Shown piece by piece: positions 8,769 to 18,084 of a DNA stretch of 57,209 nucleotides. Under the pieces are notes generated by a model. It was not told where the DNA came from and did no database searches. It saw nothing but the letters and a program-made list of their open reading frames with translations. The translations under genes and the position numbers were made by a program. Positions within the stretch are counted from its first letter, which is position 1, and the number at the start of each line of letters is the position of its first letter. The stretch lies in the NCBI GenBank assembly GCA_035268685.1, contig DATFKK010000050.1, positions 1 to 57,209 of the forward strand. Direction: 5' to 3'. The DNA is from Candidatus Krumholzibacteriia bacterium (GTDB taxonomy: Bacteria; Krumholzibacteriota; Krumholzibacteriia; JAJRXK01).

Positions 8769-10481
8769 ATGGCTCATCGCGCCCTGACCGCATCGCTGAC
8801 GATCGTCTGGATCCTCGGTGCGGTCGTTCCGGCGACGGCGGCGGCCGTCGTCTATTCCACCGATTTCGAGGACTGCACCGTCGGGGATCTCACTGGCCAC
8901 CCCGGCGCGGCCGATCAGGACTGGTGGTACCGGTCGCTGAGCGGCGATGCGACCGCCCAGATCCTCGGCAGTGGCGGTGACCCCGGCCGTTGCCTCGAAC
9001 TCTACGCTCCGATCACGAGCGCCTCCGGCGTGCAGACCTACGGCTACCGCGAATTCGACGAGTGGGTGGACCTGACGCAGGTGGCGATCGTGCGATTGTC
9101 CTTCGACGTCTTCTGCCGCTCGAGCGCCGTCACGACCCAGAACCGCTACCGCGCCGACGTCGAAGCCGTCGGCGGACCGCACCCGGGCTTTCTCATCGGT
9201 GGCGTCCGTTTGGTGTCGGGCCATCAGGCCCCCCGCGACGTCACCGGCCTCGACGTCCAGATCTTCCATTCGCCCGTGGGCTCGGGGGGACTTCCGGTTC
9301 CCCTGACCGTCGGCCAGGACCTGGCCTGGGACACGTGGCACCGCGTGGAACTGGTGATCGACCACGCCGGTGACGAGTACGTGTCGATCACCGTGAACGG
9401 CGAGACCCAGGACATCGCGGGATACCGGCCGCCGCGCTCCTGGTACGAAGGGGAGTACCTGCGCGGCCAACGCCTGGAGAAGATCCAGGGGGTGATCTAC
9501 GCGGGCGAGTGGGGGGATCCGGTCCAGGAGACGGACGACTGGGTCCGCTACGACGACCTCGACGTCCAGGTCGAGTACTCCGAGGCTCCGCGCCTGCTGT
9601 CGGTGACCGACGTCGGCAACGACCAGGGCCGTCAGGTACGCCTGGAGTGGCTGCGTTCGGAGTACGACGGTCCGACCGCGCCCACGATCCTCTCCTACGA
9701 CGTCTACCGTCGCGAGGACAGCGGGGCCAAGCTCGCCGGCTGGGACTACGTGGCCAGCGTTCCCGCCGCCGGCGACGACTTCTATCAGTGCGTCGTGCCC
9801 ACGCTGGGTGATTCCACGTCGGCCGGCATCTGGTGGTCGAGCTTCCTGCTGCGGGCGATGACCGACGACCCGCTGGTGTACTTCCAGTCCGCACCGGACA
9901 GCGGCTACTCGGTCGACGATCTCGTTCCCGAACCGACTTCGGGCTTCGCCGTGTCGTACACGACCGACGGCGTGGGCCTGAGCTGGGCACCGAGCACGGC
10001 TCCGGACTTCCTGGTGTTCCGCCTGTACCGGACGCGCGCGGCGAAGGCACAGGAGCTGGTGTGCGAGACGACGGCGACGTCGTGGTACGACGACACGGGT
10101 ACGTGGGGGGACACCTACCGACTGGCGGTGGTGGACGACGCGGGCAACGAGTGCGAGGCGGCGGCGCCGACCACGACGACCGACGCGCCGGTGCCGTTGC
10201 GTTCGTTGGTGCTGCACGCGCCGGTGCCCAATCCCTTCAACCCGGCGACCGAACTGTCGTTCGAGCTGCCGGTCGACGGCACGCCGGTCCGACTGGACGT
10301 GTACGACACCGCGGGGCGTCGAGTTCGCACGCTGGTGGACGACGTGCTCGACCACGGTCGGCACGAGGTGGTGTGGCGCGGTGTCGACGACGCCGGACGC
10401 GCAGCGGCCTCGGGCACCTACCACGCGCGGCTGAGCACGCCCGACGCCACGCGGGTGGTCAAGCTGACGCTGGTCCGCTGA
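8769..10481 (+). CDS. Secreted protein with FlgD-like C-terminal domain, function unknown
   Basis: 570 residues. An N-terminal signal peptide ('SLTIVWILGAVVPATAAA') precedes a region beginning 'YSTDFEDCTVGDLTG', which resembles concanavalin/laminin-G-like jelly rolls of surface proteins. A fibronectin-III-like segment ('LLSVTDVGNDQGRQVRLEW') follows. The last roughly 80 residues ('PVPNPFNPATELSFELP' to 'VVKLTLVR') are the FlgD-like Ig domain, likely for sorting or anchoring. ATG 8769 has GGGAGGG at suitable distance; the longer open frame from 8670 lacks a signal at its start. No catalytic motif was recognised, so it may be an adhesin or carbohydrate-binding protein. Confidence 0.8.
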   Translation: MAHRALTASLTIVWILGAVVPATAAAVVYSTDFEDCTVGDLTGHPGAADQDWWYRSLSGDATAQILGSGGDPGRCLELYAPITSASGVQTYGYREFDEWVDLTQVAIVRLSFDVFCRSSAVTTQNRYRADVEAVGGPHPGFLIGGVRLVSGHQAPRDVTGLDVQIFHSPVGSGGLPVPLTVGQDLAWDTWHRVELVIDHAGDEYVSITVNGETQDIAGYRPPRSWYEGEYLRGQRLEKIQGVIYAGEWGDPVQETDDWVRYDDLDVQVEYSEAPRLLSVTDVGNDQGRQVRLEWLRSEYDGPTAPTILSYDVYRREDSGAKLAGWDYVASVPAAGDDFYQCVVPTLGDSTSAGIWWSSFLLRAMTDDPLVYFQSAPDSGYSVDDLVPEPTSGFAVSYTTDGVGLSWAPSTAPDFLVFRLYRTRAAKAQELVCETTATSWYDDTGTWGDTYRLAVVDDAGNECEAAAPTTTTDAPVPLRSLVLHAPVPNPFNPATELSFELPVDGTPVRLDVYDTAGRRVRTLVDDVLDHGRHEVVWRGVDDAGRAAASGTYHARLSTPDATRVVKLTLVR

Positions 10482-10514
10482 GCCGCGGGACGAGGGGTGG
10501 CCGCTCCGGTCCGG

Positions 10515-11225
10515 TCACCCTCGGTCCTCGCAGGGCTCCACGTCGCCGCGTCGGTGGTCGTGCACGATCTTCGCGACCAGCCCGAGCAGGCTGGCGGCGG
10601 AGATCCACACCAGACCGGTGCGCATGGTCTGTGCGTTGCGGCCGAAGGCGGCGATGAGCACGATCAGCGGGAGGATCCCGGCCACCGTCGCCGTGAGGAA
10701 GCGCTTGTACCCCATGCGCAGCAGGCCACCGACGAAACTGATCGCATCGTTCGAGAACAGCGGCGACAGGCGGGCGATCACCACGGCCCACACGCCGTAG
10801 CGGCAGGCCTCGTACCGGACGCGCGCTTCGGTCCGGGGACCGAGCAGGCGCCGCACCGAATGCCGGCCGATCACCGCGCCGACGCCGTAGCCCACCGACG
10901 ATGCGGTCACCACCGCGACGAGCGAGATCAGCGAGCCGAGGACCTCTCCGTACACCAGCACCGCGAGGACCATCAGCAGCCACGAGGGGACGACGATCAG
11001 GAACATCTGTGCGGTCATCAGGCACACGATCAACACGGGGCCGCGCCAGCCGAAGGGCTCGACCCATCGCCGGGCCCGATCGGGATCTTCGCTGGTCAGC
11101 ACACTCAGCATCTCGTCGACGAAGTCGTGGAAGCCGGGGATCGTGAGATAGGCCCCACCGACGCTCGCCACCATGAGCGCACTCAGGACGAGGACGGATC
11201 GGCTCCGGCGGTCGGCTCGCGCCAC
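10515..11225 (-). CDS. TVP38/TMEM64 (VTT/DedA-like) membrane protein
   Basis: 236 residues with about six hydrophobic segments. The family core is visible: 'PSWLLMVLAVLVYG', 'SSVGYGVGAVIGR' and 'VVIARLSPLFSNDAISFVGGLLRMGYKRFL', matching the VTT-domain signature (R.SP..pn...G...M....F). Such proteins sit in the inner membrane and are linked to lipid scrambling and envelope stability. GTG 11225 is preceded by GAAGGAG. It faces the secreted-protein gene tail to tail and is divergent from guaA. Confidence 0.85.
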   Translation of the reverse strand: MARADRRSRSVLVLSALMVASVGGAYLTIPGFHDFVDEMLSVLTSEDPDRARRWVEPFGWRGPVLIVCLMTAQMFLIVVPSWLLMVLAVLVYGEVLGSLISLVAVVTASSVGYGVGAVIGRHSVRRLLGPRTEARVRYEACRYGVWAVVIARLSPLFSNDAISFVGGLLRMGYKRFLTATVAGILPLIVLIAAFGRNAQTMRTGLVWISAASLLGLVAKIVHDHRRGDVEPCEDRG

Positions 11226-11383
11226 GGTCGACTCCTTCGGGACGGAGACGCCAGGAAAGCCCCGGCCGCCCTCGCCGACCATCGGGGAGGCCTGGATCCC
11301 GGCCCCGATCCGGCTCTGTCCCCCGTGGCCCGATCGCGCTACATTCTCGGTTCCCACCGCTCCAGCCGTCCGGGGAGTCCCCC

Positions 11384-13204
11384 ATGCAGCACGACCTGAT
11401 CGCCGTCGTCGACTTCGGCGGGCAGTACGCCCACCTGATCGCGGCCAAGGTGCGCCGCCAGGGCGTCCTGGCCGAGATCCGCCAGCCCGAGGACCCGATC
11501 GAGGCCTACGCGGGCGTCAAGGGCGTGATCCTGTCGGGCAGCCCGGCGCTGTCGTCGCAAGACGAGGACTCCGGCTACGAGAAGCGTCTGTTCGATCTGG
11601 AGCAGCCGATCCTGGGCTTCTGTTTCGGCCACCAGGAGATCGCCAAGTACTACGGCGGCAGCATCGTGAACGGCGGCAAGGAGTGGGGGCACAGCGATCT
11701 CCACCTCACCGGTGAGCATCCGCTCTTCGCCGGGCTGGGACCGGTCGAGACGGTGTGGATGAGTCACAACGACTCGGTCACCGGATTGGGGCCCGGGTTC
11801 CGCGAGCTCGGCTACACCACCGGTGCGCACGGGGCCACCGACCACCGCTACGCCGCCATCGGCAACGACGACCTGCGCCGCTACGGCTTCCAGTTCCACG
11901 CCGAGGTCGACGACACCGAGCACGGCGATCGCATGATCGCCAACTTCGTCTTCGAGATCTGCGGCTGCCGGCCCACCTGGGACATGGACGCCTTCCTCGC
12001 CGAGGAGATCGAGCGACTGAAGGAACAGGTGGGGGACCGGTCGGTCTTCCTGCTGGCCAGTGGCGGCGTCGACTCGACGGTCGCTGCCGCCCTCCTGGGC
12101 GAGGCGCTGGGACCGGAGCGCGTGAACCTGCTGCACGTGGACAACGGACTCATGCGCAAGGACGAGAGCCGGCAGGTCCTCGATCTGTTCCGCGAACTCG
12201 GCCTGGACGAACACCTGCACTTCGTCGATGCCAACGCCACCTTCCTGGACGCGCTCGCGGGCGTGACCGATCCCGAGCGCAAGCGCGCCATCATCGGCGA
12301 GACCTTCGTCCGGGTCTTCGAGGACAAGGCGCGCGAGCTTGGGGTCGAGGACCACCTGCTCGGACAGGGCACCATCTATCCCGACACGATCGAGACCGGG
12401 GGCACCAAACGCGCCGACGTGATCAAGACCCACCACAACCGCGTGCCGGTGATCGAGGAGATGATCGCCGCCGGACGGGTGGTGGAGCCCTTGAAGGAGC
12501 TGTACAAGGTCGAGGTCCGCGAGCTGGGCGAGAAGCTGGGCATTCCGCACGCGGCGCTGTGGCGGCATCCCTTCCCCGGGCCCGGTCTGGGCGTGCGCCT
12601 GCTGTGCAGCGACGGCCGCCCCGACGACCATCACTTCGATCAGATCCGCGCGAAGCTCCCGGAAGTCGCCGCGCGCTTCGGTGTGCAGGCCGTCGTTCTG
12701 CCGATCCGTTCGGTCGGCGTGAAGGCCGACCTGCGCGCCTACGAGCACCCGGCCCTGATCACGGGCGACGTCGACGACGCCACGGCCGGGGCAGTCGTGA
12801 AGGCGATCTGTGCCGAGGTTCCGCACGTGAACCGCTGCGTGTGGAATCTGGGCGGGGGGCATCCGGCCTCGGTCGCCCCGGTTCCGGGATTCATGAGCCG
12901 CGACCGCCTCGACACCCTGCGCGAGGCCGACGCCCTGGTCATGCGGGGTCTCGAGCGACACGGCCTGTACGACGAGGTCTGGCAGTGCCCGACGGTGCTC
13001 GTGCCCTTGGCCTGGGAGGGACGCGCGGGCGAGATGGTCGTGCTGCGCCCGGTTCGTTCCCAGCGCGCCATGACCGCCGCGCCGGTCACCCTGCCGGCCG
13101 GGCTCGTGGCCGAACTCCGCGAATCGATCCTCGACCTACCCGGTGTGGGCAGCCTGACGCTGGACCTGACCTCGAAGCCGCCGGGAACCATCGAGTGGGA
13201 GTAG
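11384..13204 (+). CDS. guaA: GMP synthase (glutamine-hydrolysing), eukaryote-like long form
   Basis: 606 residues, against about 525 in most bacteria. Converts XMP to GMP using glutamine and ATP in cytoplasmic purine synthesis. The class I amidotransferase triad is C80 (GFCFGHQ) with H172 and E174 (FQFHAEV). The ATP-pyrophosphatase P-loop is SGGVDS at 226-231, and 'RHPFPGPGLGVR' is at 394-405. After it, residues of about 408-505 form an extra segment with 'AVVLPIRSVGVKADLRAYE', like the additional dimerisation subdomain of human GMPS. The C-terminus 'TSKPPGTIEWE' is also closer to the eukaryotic form. GGGGAG lies six bases before the ATG; TACATT at 11340 may be the -10. Confidence 0.95.
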   Translation: MQHDLIAVVDFGGQYAHLIAAKVRRQGVLAEIRQPEDPIEAYAGVKGVILSGSPALSSQDEDSGYEKRLFDLEQPILGFCFGHQEIAKYYGGSIVNGGKEWGHSDLHLTGEHPLFAGLGPVETVWMSHNDSVTGLGPGFRELGYTTGAHGATDHRYAAIGNDDLRRYGFQFHAEVDDTEHGDRMIANFVFEICGCRPTWDMDAFLAEEIERLKEQVGDRSVFLLASGGVDSTVAAALLGEALGPERVNLLHVDNGLMRKDESRQVLDLFRELGLDEHLHFVDANATFLDALAGVTDPERKRAIIGETFVRVFEDKARELGVEDHLLGQGTIYPDTIETGGTKRADVIKTHHNRVPVIEEMIAAGRVVEPLKELYKVEVRELGEKLGIPHAALWRHPFPGPGLGVRLLCSDGRPDDHHFDQIRAKLPEVAARFGVQAVVLPIRSVGVKADLRAYEHPALITGDVDDATAGAVVKAICAEVPHVNRCVWNLGGGHPASVAPVPGFMSRDRLDTLREADALVMRGLERHGLYDEVWQCPTVLVPLAWEGRAGEMVVLRPVRSQRAMTAAPVTLPAGLVAELRESILDLPGVGSLTLDLTSKPPGTIEWE

Positions 13205-13308
13205 AGGGGCCCACCTGCCTCCACTTGATTGGTACCAACGAATCACAGCAATGTGGCGTCGGACTGCTTAGAGTCGAGGGCGACGACGGGATCATGGTGG
13301 ATTCCGCC

Positions 13309-13335
13309 TTGCGACCTGCCCGCAACTTGTATAGT
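13309..13335 (+). promoter_or_regulatory. Possible promoter of the perR operon
   Basis: TTGCGA (13309-13314) and TATAGT (13330-13335), separated by a short 15-base spacer, in an AT-richer stretch before the perR ATG. The -10 overlaps the candidate operator at 13332-13346. Confidence 0.4.
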
Positions 13336-13346
13336 AATCATTCCTA
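13332..13346. promoter_or_regulatory. Candidate PerR/Fur box (7-1-7 inverted repeat)
   Basis: TAGTAAT-C-ATTCCTA is a 7-1-7 inverted repeat with one mismatch, the architecture of PerR boxes (TTATAAT-N-ATTATAA). It overlaps the probable -10 and ends 13 bases before the perR start, which suggests autorepression of the operon. Confidence 0.6.
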
Positions 13347-13359
13347 GATCGGAGCGATT

Positions 13360-13866
13360 ATGAAAAGGTTGGACGACCAGCAACCGCAGATCGACCGCAT
13401 CCGCGAGGCCGGGCTGCGCGCCACGGCGTCCCGCGTCGCGATCCTGGACCATCTGCAGGAGGATCGGCGGCATCCCACCGCCGAAATGGTCTACGAGTCC
13501 CTCCGGACCACGCATCCCAGCCTGTCGCTGTCGACGGTCTACTCCACGCTCGAGAGCTTCATCGACCGCGGTCTGCTCCGGCGCGTGCACACGCCCGAAG
13601 GTCGACTCCGTGTCGACGGCACGCTGCAGGATCACGATCACGCCGTCTGCCGGCACTGCGGGGCCGTCTACGACGTCGCCCGGAGCGGTCTCCGGCCGCA
13701 GGAAGCGCCGATGCTGCCCGAGGGGGTCGCATTGGTCGCCGTGAACATCGAGTACGAAGTCCTGTGCTCCGAGTGTCAGGAGCACACCGCTGTCGGGGTG
13801 GGCGGATCCGGCCGCCCCGGTGAAACCAACCACCCGGGAGACCCCGGTATCTCCAAGGAGTCCTGA
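13360..13866 (+). CDS. perR: PerR-like peroxide-sensing Fur-family repressor
   Basis: 168 residues. A winged-helix DNA-binding part ('TASRVAILDHLQ', 'LSTVYSTLESF') is followed by a metal-binding part. Structural zinc motifs are CRHC (97-100) and CSEC (136-139). The regulatory site of B. subtilis PerR (H37, D85, H91, H93, D104) is matched with a constant offset of one by H38, D86, H92, H94 and D105. The Asp in place of the usual Fur Glu favours PerR over Fur. ATG 13360 follows GGAG at five bases. It is first in an apparent operon with rubrerythrin four bases downstream. Confidence 0.85.
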   Translation: MKRLDDQQPQIDRIREAGLRATASRVAILDHLQEDRRHPTAEMVYESLRTTHPSLSLSTVYSTLESFIDRGLLRRVHTPEGRLRVDGTLQDHDHAVCRHCGAVYDVARSGLRPQEAPMLPEGVALVAVNIEYEVLCSECQEHTAVGVGGSGRPGETNHPGDPGISKES

Positions 13867-13870
13867 ATCC

Positions 13871-14290
13871 ATGGCCGAGCTGAAGGGCAGCAAGACCCAC
13901 ATGAACCTGAAGGAAGCCTTCGCGGGAGAGTCGCAGGCGAACCGTCGTTACCTGTGGATGGCGAAGATGGCCGACGTCGAGGGATATCCCGAGGTCGCCG
14001 GCAACTTCCGCGAGACCGCCGAGGGCGAGACCGGCCACGCGCACGGACACCTCGACTACCTGAAGAACGTGGGTGACCCCGCGACGGATCAGCCGATCGG
14101 CGACACCGAGGACAACCTCAAGAGCGCCATCGCCGGCGAGACACACGAGTACACCGACATGTACCCGGGCATGGCCAAGACCGCGCGCGACGAGGGCTTC
14201 GCCGAGATCGCCGATTGGTTCGAGACGCTGGCCAAGGCCGAGAAGAGCCACGCCGGTCGCTTCCAGCAGATGCTCGACGGCATCGGCTAG
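13871..14290 (+). CDS. Rubrerythrin without rubredoxin domain (diiron peroxidase)
   Basis: 139 residues made only of the ferritin-like four-helix diiron domain. Ligands: E20, E53, H56, E90 (with E93), E124 and H127, matching E20/E53/H56/E94/E97/E127/H130 of Desulfovibrio rubrerythrin. The C-terminal rubredoxin is absent, so electrons must come from a separate donor; the Fe-S protein encoded next is a candidate. It likely reduces H2O2 in the cytoplasm. It lies four bases after perR, consistent with co-transcription and peroxide induction. Confidence 0.92.
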   Translation: MAELKGSKTHMNLKEAFAGESQANRRYLWMAKMADVEGYPEVAGNFRETAEGETGHAHGHLDYLKNVGDPATDQPIGDTEDNLKSAIAGETHEYTDMYPGMAKTARDEGFAEIADWFETLAKAEKSHAGRFQQMLDGIG

Positions 14291-14415
14291 TTCCGGTTCG
14301 GTCGTGTCGGGGCGGGGCGTGAGCACCGTGCGCACCCACCCCGACACACCGTCTTCCCACCACAACCGGATCTCGTTCCCCCTGAGCGCACGCGCCGACG
14401 GCGAGGTTCTGCTTC

Positions 14416-15777
14416 GTGAGTTCCGACAAGCCCATCAGCTATTCGCCCACCGAAGGCCTCACCTACGACCCCAGCGACCCGAAGTACTGGGATCCCGACG
14501 GTCTGCAGGCCGAGATCACCCGCACCTTCGAGATCTGTCACGGCTGTCGCATGTGCTTCAAGTTCTGCGACAGTTTCCCGCGGTTGTTCGATCTGCTCGA
14601 CGAGCACTACGACGGCGACGTCCGGCAGGTGAACGCGCGGGACACCCAGCAGATCATGGACGACTGCTTCCAGTGCAAGTTGTGCGAGGTGCAGTGTCCC
14701 TACACGGTGCGTGACGGTCACGAGTACCAGCTCGACTTCCCGAAGCTGGTGCACCGCTACAAGGCGCAGCGCGCGAAGGAGCACGGGATTCCCCTGCGCG
14801 ACAAAGTGCTCAGCCAGCCCGACCGGAGCGCCGCCGCCGCGCGCGCGAGCGGAGGACTGGCCAACACCATGAACCGCGTGAAGATCCACCGCGTGTTCAT
14901 GGAGAAGGCCCTGGGCATCCACCGCGACAAGCTCCTGCCCGACTTCGCACCGGTCACCTTCGAGCAGTGGGCCGAGAAGAGCGGACGGAACTTCGACGTG
15001 GGTGGAGAGGCCGTCCTGTTCCAGACCTGCTACGTGCAGAACAACGAGCCGCACGTGGGCAAGGACACCTGCGAGGTCTTCGATCGCAACCAGGTCGATC
15101 TGCGCTGCGCCAGGGGTCTGCAGTGCTGCGGCATGCCGGCGTGGGAGAAGGGCGACCTCGAGAGCGTGCGCAAGCAGGCCGCGAACAACCTCGACGTGCT
15201 GATGCCCTACGTCGAGCAGGGCGCGAAGATCCTGGCGATCAACCCGACGTGTTCCATGATGATGCGCCGCGAGTACCCCGAACTGCTCGAGGGCGCCGAC
15301 CGCGAGCGTGGGAAGAAGCTCGCCGAAGCCGTCATGGATCCCAGCGAGTTCCTGTGGGGCATCCGCAAGGAAGAGCGCTTCGACACCGACTTCAAGAGCA
15401 CGCCGGGCGAACAGGTGGCCTACCACGCGCCGTGTCACCTGCGCGCGCAGGGCATCGGATTCAAGGGTCGTGACCTGCTGCGCAAGATCCCCGGCACCAA
15501 GCCGCACACCACCATGGAGTGCTGCGGCCACGACGGCACCTACGCCATGAGCGTCGAGGGCTTCGAACCGAGCCAACGCGTCGGGAAGCGCGCCTTCGAC
15601 GGCGTGAAGAGCGCCGAGAAGGCCGAGGTGTGGAGCACCGACTGCCCGCTGGCCGCGCTGCAGTTCCAGCAGCACGCCGGACGCAAGCCCATGCACCCCA
15701 TGAGCATTCTCGCGGCCGCCTACCGCGAGGACGGATTCCCCACGAAGATCGAGACCCCGGCCGAGGAGACGGACTGA
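14416..15777 (+). CDS. GlpC/HdrD-like Fe-S oxidoreductase (two 4Fe-4S, CCG domains)
   Basis: 453 residues. Two ferredoxin-type 4Fe-4S motifs lie near the N-terminus (C41, C44, C47, C51 and C84, C87, C90, C94). Two cysteine-rich CCG domains follow ('LQCCGMPAWEKGD' and 'MECCGHDGTYAM'), as in heterodisulfide reductase D and GlpC. Such proteins pass electrons between quinones or flavoproteins and thiol or diiron partners. GTG 14416 is the likely start, with GAGG upstream. The gene follows rubrerythrin by 125 bases and overlaps the DUF3501 start by one base, so it is probably a dedicated partner of those proteins. Confidence 0.88.
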   Translation: MSSDKPISYSPTEGLTYDPSDPKYWDPDGLQAEITRTFEICHGCRMCFKFCDSFPRLFDLLDEHYDGDVRQVNARDTQQIMDDCFQCKLCEVQCPYTVRDGHEYQLDFPKLVHRYKAQRAKEHGIPLRDKVLSQPDRSAAAARASGGLANTMNRVKIHRVFMEKALGIHRDKLLPDFAPVTFEQWAEKSGRNFDVGGEAVLFQTCYVQNNEPHVGKDTCEVFDRNQVDLRCARGLQCCGMPAWEKGDLESVRKQAANNLDVLMPYVEQGAKILAINPTCSMMMRREYPELLEGADRERGKKLAEAVMDPSEFLWGIRKEERFDTDFKSTPGEQVAYHAPCHLRAQGIGFKGRDLLRKIPGTKPHTTMECCGHDGTYAMSVEGFEPSQRVGKRAFDGVKSAEKAEVWSTDCPLAALQFQQHAGRKPMHPMSILAAAYREDGFPTKIETPAEETD

Positions 15778-16346
15778 TGGCCCGCAAGGTCGACCGCAAG
15801 GACATCGTCGACTACCAGACCTGGATCGAGCGCCGCGACACCGAGCGCGAGAAGATCATGAAGACGAAGGAGCCCCGCCGTGTGCACGTCGGTGAGCACC
15901 TGACCTTCCTGTTCGAGAACACCGACACGGTACGCTACCAGATCCAGGAGATGATGCGCGCCGAGGAGATCGTGAAGGAAGAGGCGATCCAGCACGAGAT
16001 CGACACCTACAACGAACTGCTCGGCCGCCCCGACGAGATCGGTTGCGTGTTGCTGATCGAGGTCGAGACGCCCGAGGAGCGCGCGGTGAAACTGGTCGAG
16101 TGGCTCGACCTGCCCAGGCACCTCTACGCCGAGCTCGAGGACGGGACCAGGGTCCGTCCGAAGTACGACGAACGGCAGGTGGGCGAGACCCGCGTGTCGA
16201 GCGTGCAGTACATGACCTTCGACACCGGCGGTGAGGTGCCCGTGGCCCTGGGGAGCGACCTTCCCGCGCTCGAGGTCCGGGTCGAGCTGACCGACGAGCA
16301 GCGCAAGGCGATCGAGGAGGACCTGAAGGACGGGGCCGTCGCCTGA
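15777..16346 (+). CDS. DUF3501 family protein
   Basis: 189 residues, soluble, rich in charged residues, no signal or membrane segment. It matches the DUF3501 pattern: 'MARKVDRKDIVDYQTWIERR', 'RRVHVGEHLTFLFENTDTVRYQIQEMMRAE', 'YNELLGR...CVLLIEV'. No catalytic motif is known. The start overlaps the preceding stop (TGATG). From recall, this family often sits beside rubrerythrin and a CCG Fe-S protein, so a role in the same peroxide-reducing pathway is likely but untested. Confidence 0.85.
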   Translation: MARKVDRKDIVDYQTWIERRDTEREKIMKTKEPRRVHVGEHLTFLFENTDTVRYQIQEMMRAEEIVKEEAIQHEIDTYNELLGRPDEIGCVLLIEVETPEERAVKLVEWLDLPRHLYAELEDGTRVRPKYDERQVGETRVSSVQYMTFDTGGEVPVALGSDLPALEVRVELTDEQRKAIEEDLKDGAVA

Positions 16347-16372
16347 GCGGCGCCCCGATTCCGTGATCCGCG

Positions 16373-16399
16373 ACCGCGTCCGGAGGCTCCGGGCGCGGT
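16373..16399 (+). terminator. Likely intrinsic terminator of the perR-DUF3501 operon
   Basis: A 12-bp stem (ACCGCGTCCGGA, one G-T pair) with a three-base loop lies 27 bases after the DUF3501 stop. It is followed by a modest T-rich tail (TTCCGCGTTTCC). Confidence 0.55.
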
Positions 16400-16499
16400 T
16401 CCGCGTTTCCGGGGTTCAAGTCGGAGCGCCGATCTGCCGATCTTCCGGGCACCGCTCGTGAGTGGTACGGCTCCCGCCTGTGTCGTCCCCGGAGAGCTC

Positions 16500-18038
16500 A
16501 TGTCGTTCCCGCGCGCCCGCTTCCGATACCACCTCTGGTTCCCCGTCCTGGCGTGGTCCCTCGCGATCGGGACCTCGTTGCTGTGGAACCTCGACCAGCA
16601 CGATCGCACCGTGCAGCGGCTCGCCGTGTGTCACGCCGAGGAGATGCACGACGGGGCCAGCCATGCCTCCGGGGCCGCGCTCCCGCCCTCGATGCCCGAT
16701 GCGGGTCGCGAGGCACGGGATTCCCTGCTCGCCTGGCACGTGGGCCTCTGGGCGATCGGCCTCCTGGCCGTCGTCGTCGTCCATCGCGTCGTCCGCCGCT
16801 CGATGCGGGAGCACGAGCGCACGGCCGCTCATCTCGCGCAGGTGGCTCGCTCGACCGAGGGACTCGTCGAATCGGTCCCCTTCGGCATCATGATCGTCGG
16901 GACCGACCGCCGCGTGCGCCGGATCAACCGCACCGCGCAGGCGATCGTGGGGCGCACCGAGGGCGAACTCGTCGACCGGCGCTGCCACCAGATGGTGTGT
17001 CCGGCCCAGGAGGACGAGTGTCCGGTGGTGGACCTCGGACACGAGGTGGATCACTCCGAGCGGGTGGCGCTCGGGGCCGACGGCTCGAGGGTCCCGATCC
17101 TCAAGACGGTGATCCCCTTCGTGTGGCAGGGCGAGGACGTACTGCTCGAGGCCTTCGTCGACATCTCGAAGCAGAAGCAGCAGGAGCGCGAACTGGCCGA
17201 GCGGGTGCGTGAACTGACCGACGCACGGGCCGCGCTGATCGAGGCCAAGAACGACGCCGAGGCGGCCCGCGATGTCGCCGAGTGTGCCAACCGCGCCAAG
17301 AGCGACTTCCTGGCGAACATGAGCCACGAGATCCGCACGCCCGTGAACGGCGTGGTCGGGATGACCGAGCTGTTGTTGCAGACCGAACTCGATGCCGACC
17401 AACGCGACTACGCCGAGGTCGCGGTGAAGAGCGCCGAGATCCTCCTCAGGGTCATCGACGACATTCTCGACTTCTCCAAGATCGAGGCAGGCCGGCTCGA
17501 CCTCGAGTCCCTGGACTTCGATCCGGCCGAGCAGGTGCGCACGGTCACGCGGGTGCTGGAGTTCGCGGCTCGGGGCAAGGGACTGGAACTGACCGAGGAG
17601 ATCGCCCCCGACGTACCGACGGTGGTCCGGGGCGATCCCACGCGTCTGCGGCAGGTGATCACCAATCTGGTGAACAACGCCGTGAAGTTCACCGAGCGCG
17701 GCGGGGTGACGGTCACGCTCGAGCCGTGCGCGCGGAGCGACGACGGAGTTCGTCTGCGCTTCGTCGTGCGCGACACGGGGGTCGGGATCCCCCCCGAACG
17801 CTGTGCGTCGCTGTTCGACGCCTTCGTCCAGGCGGACAGCTCGACCACCCGCCGCCACGGCGGGACCGGCCTCGGGCTGTCGATCTGCCGACAGCTCGTC
17901 CAGCTGATGAACGGCGCGATCGGTGTCGACAGCGAGCCCGGGCAGGGCTCGGAGTTCTGGTTCGAGGTCGAGTTCGGCGTCGCCGAAGGTGTTGCCGCGC
18001 CGGAGAAGGCCGCCGAACCCGCCGCTCCGGCAGTCTGA
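16500..18038 (+). CDS. Membrane PAS sensor histidine kinase
   Basis: 512 residues. Two TM segments (about 12-30 and 80-97) enclose a short periplasmic loop with Cys/His residues ('VCHAEEMH'). A PAS domain follows (about 120-220) with a cysteine motif '[17 protein letters not shown]', then a coiled coil and the kinase core: H-box SHEIRTP with H276, N-box '[10 protein letters not shown]', G1 'DTGVGIP' and G2 'GTGLGLS'. There is no receiver domain and no response regulator nearby, so the partner is elsewhere. The PAS cysteines could bind a metal or sense redox. ATG 16500 has GGAG five bases upstream; GTG 16458 is an alternative. Confidence 0.88.
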   Translation: MSFPRARFRYHLWFPVLAWSLAIGTSLLWNLDQHDRTVQRLAVCHAEEMHDGASHASGAALPPSMPDAGREARDSLLAWHVGLWAIGLLAVVVVHRVVRRSMREHERTAAHLAQVARSTEGLVESVPFGIMIVGTDRRVRRINRTAQAIVGRTEGELVDRRCHQMVCPAQEDECPVVDLGHEVDHSERVALGADGSRVPILKTVIPFVWQGEDVLLEAFVDISKQKQQERELAERVRELTDARAALIEAKNDAEAARDVAECANRAKSDFLANMSHEIRTPVNGVVGMTELLLQTELDADQRDYAEVAVKSAEILLRVIDDILDFSKIEAGRLDLESLDFDPAEQVRTVTRVLEFAARGKGLELTEEIAPDVPTVVRGDPTRLRQVITNLVNNAVKFTERGGVTVTLEPCARSDDGVRLRFVVRDTGVGIPPERCASLFDAFVQADSSTTRRHGGTGLGLSICRQLVQLMNGAIGVDSEPGQGSEFWFEVEFGVAEGVAAPEKAAEPAAPAV

Positions 18039-18084
18039 GGCCCTTTCCGGCCGATCGCACAAAACCGCACCCCACGGCCACGTT

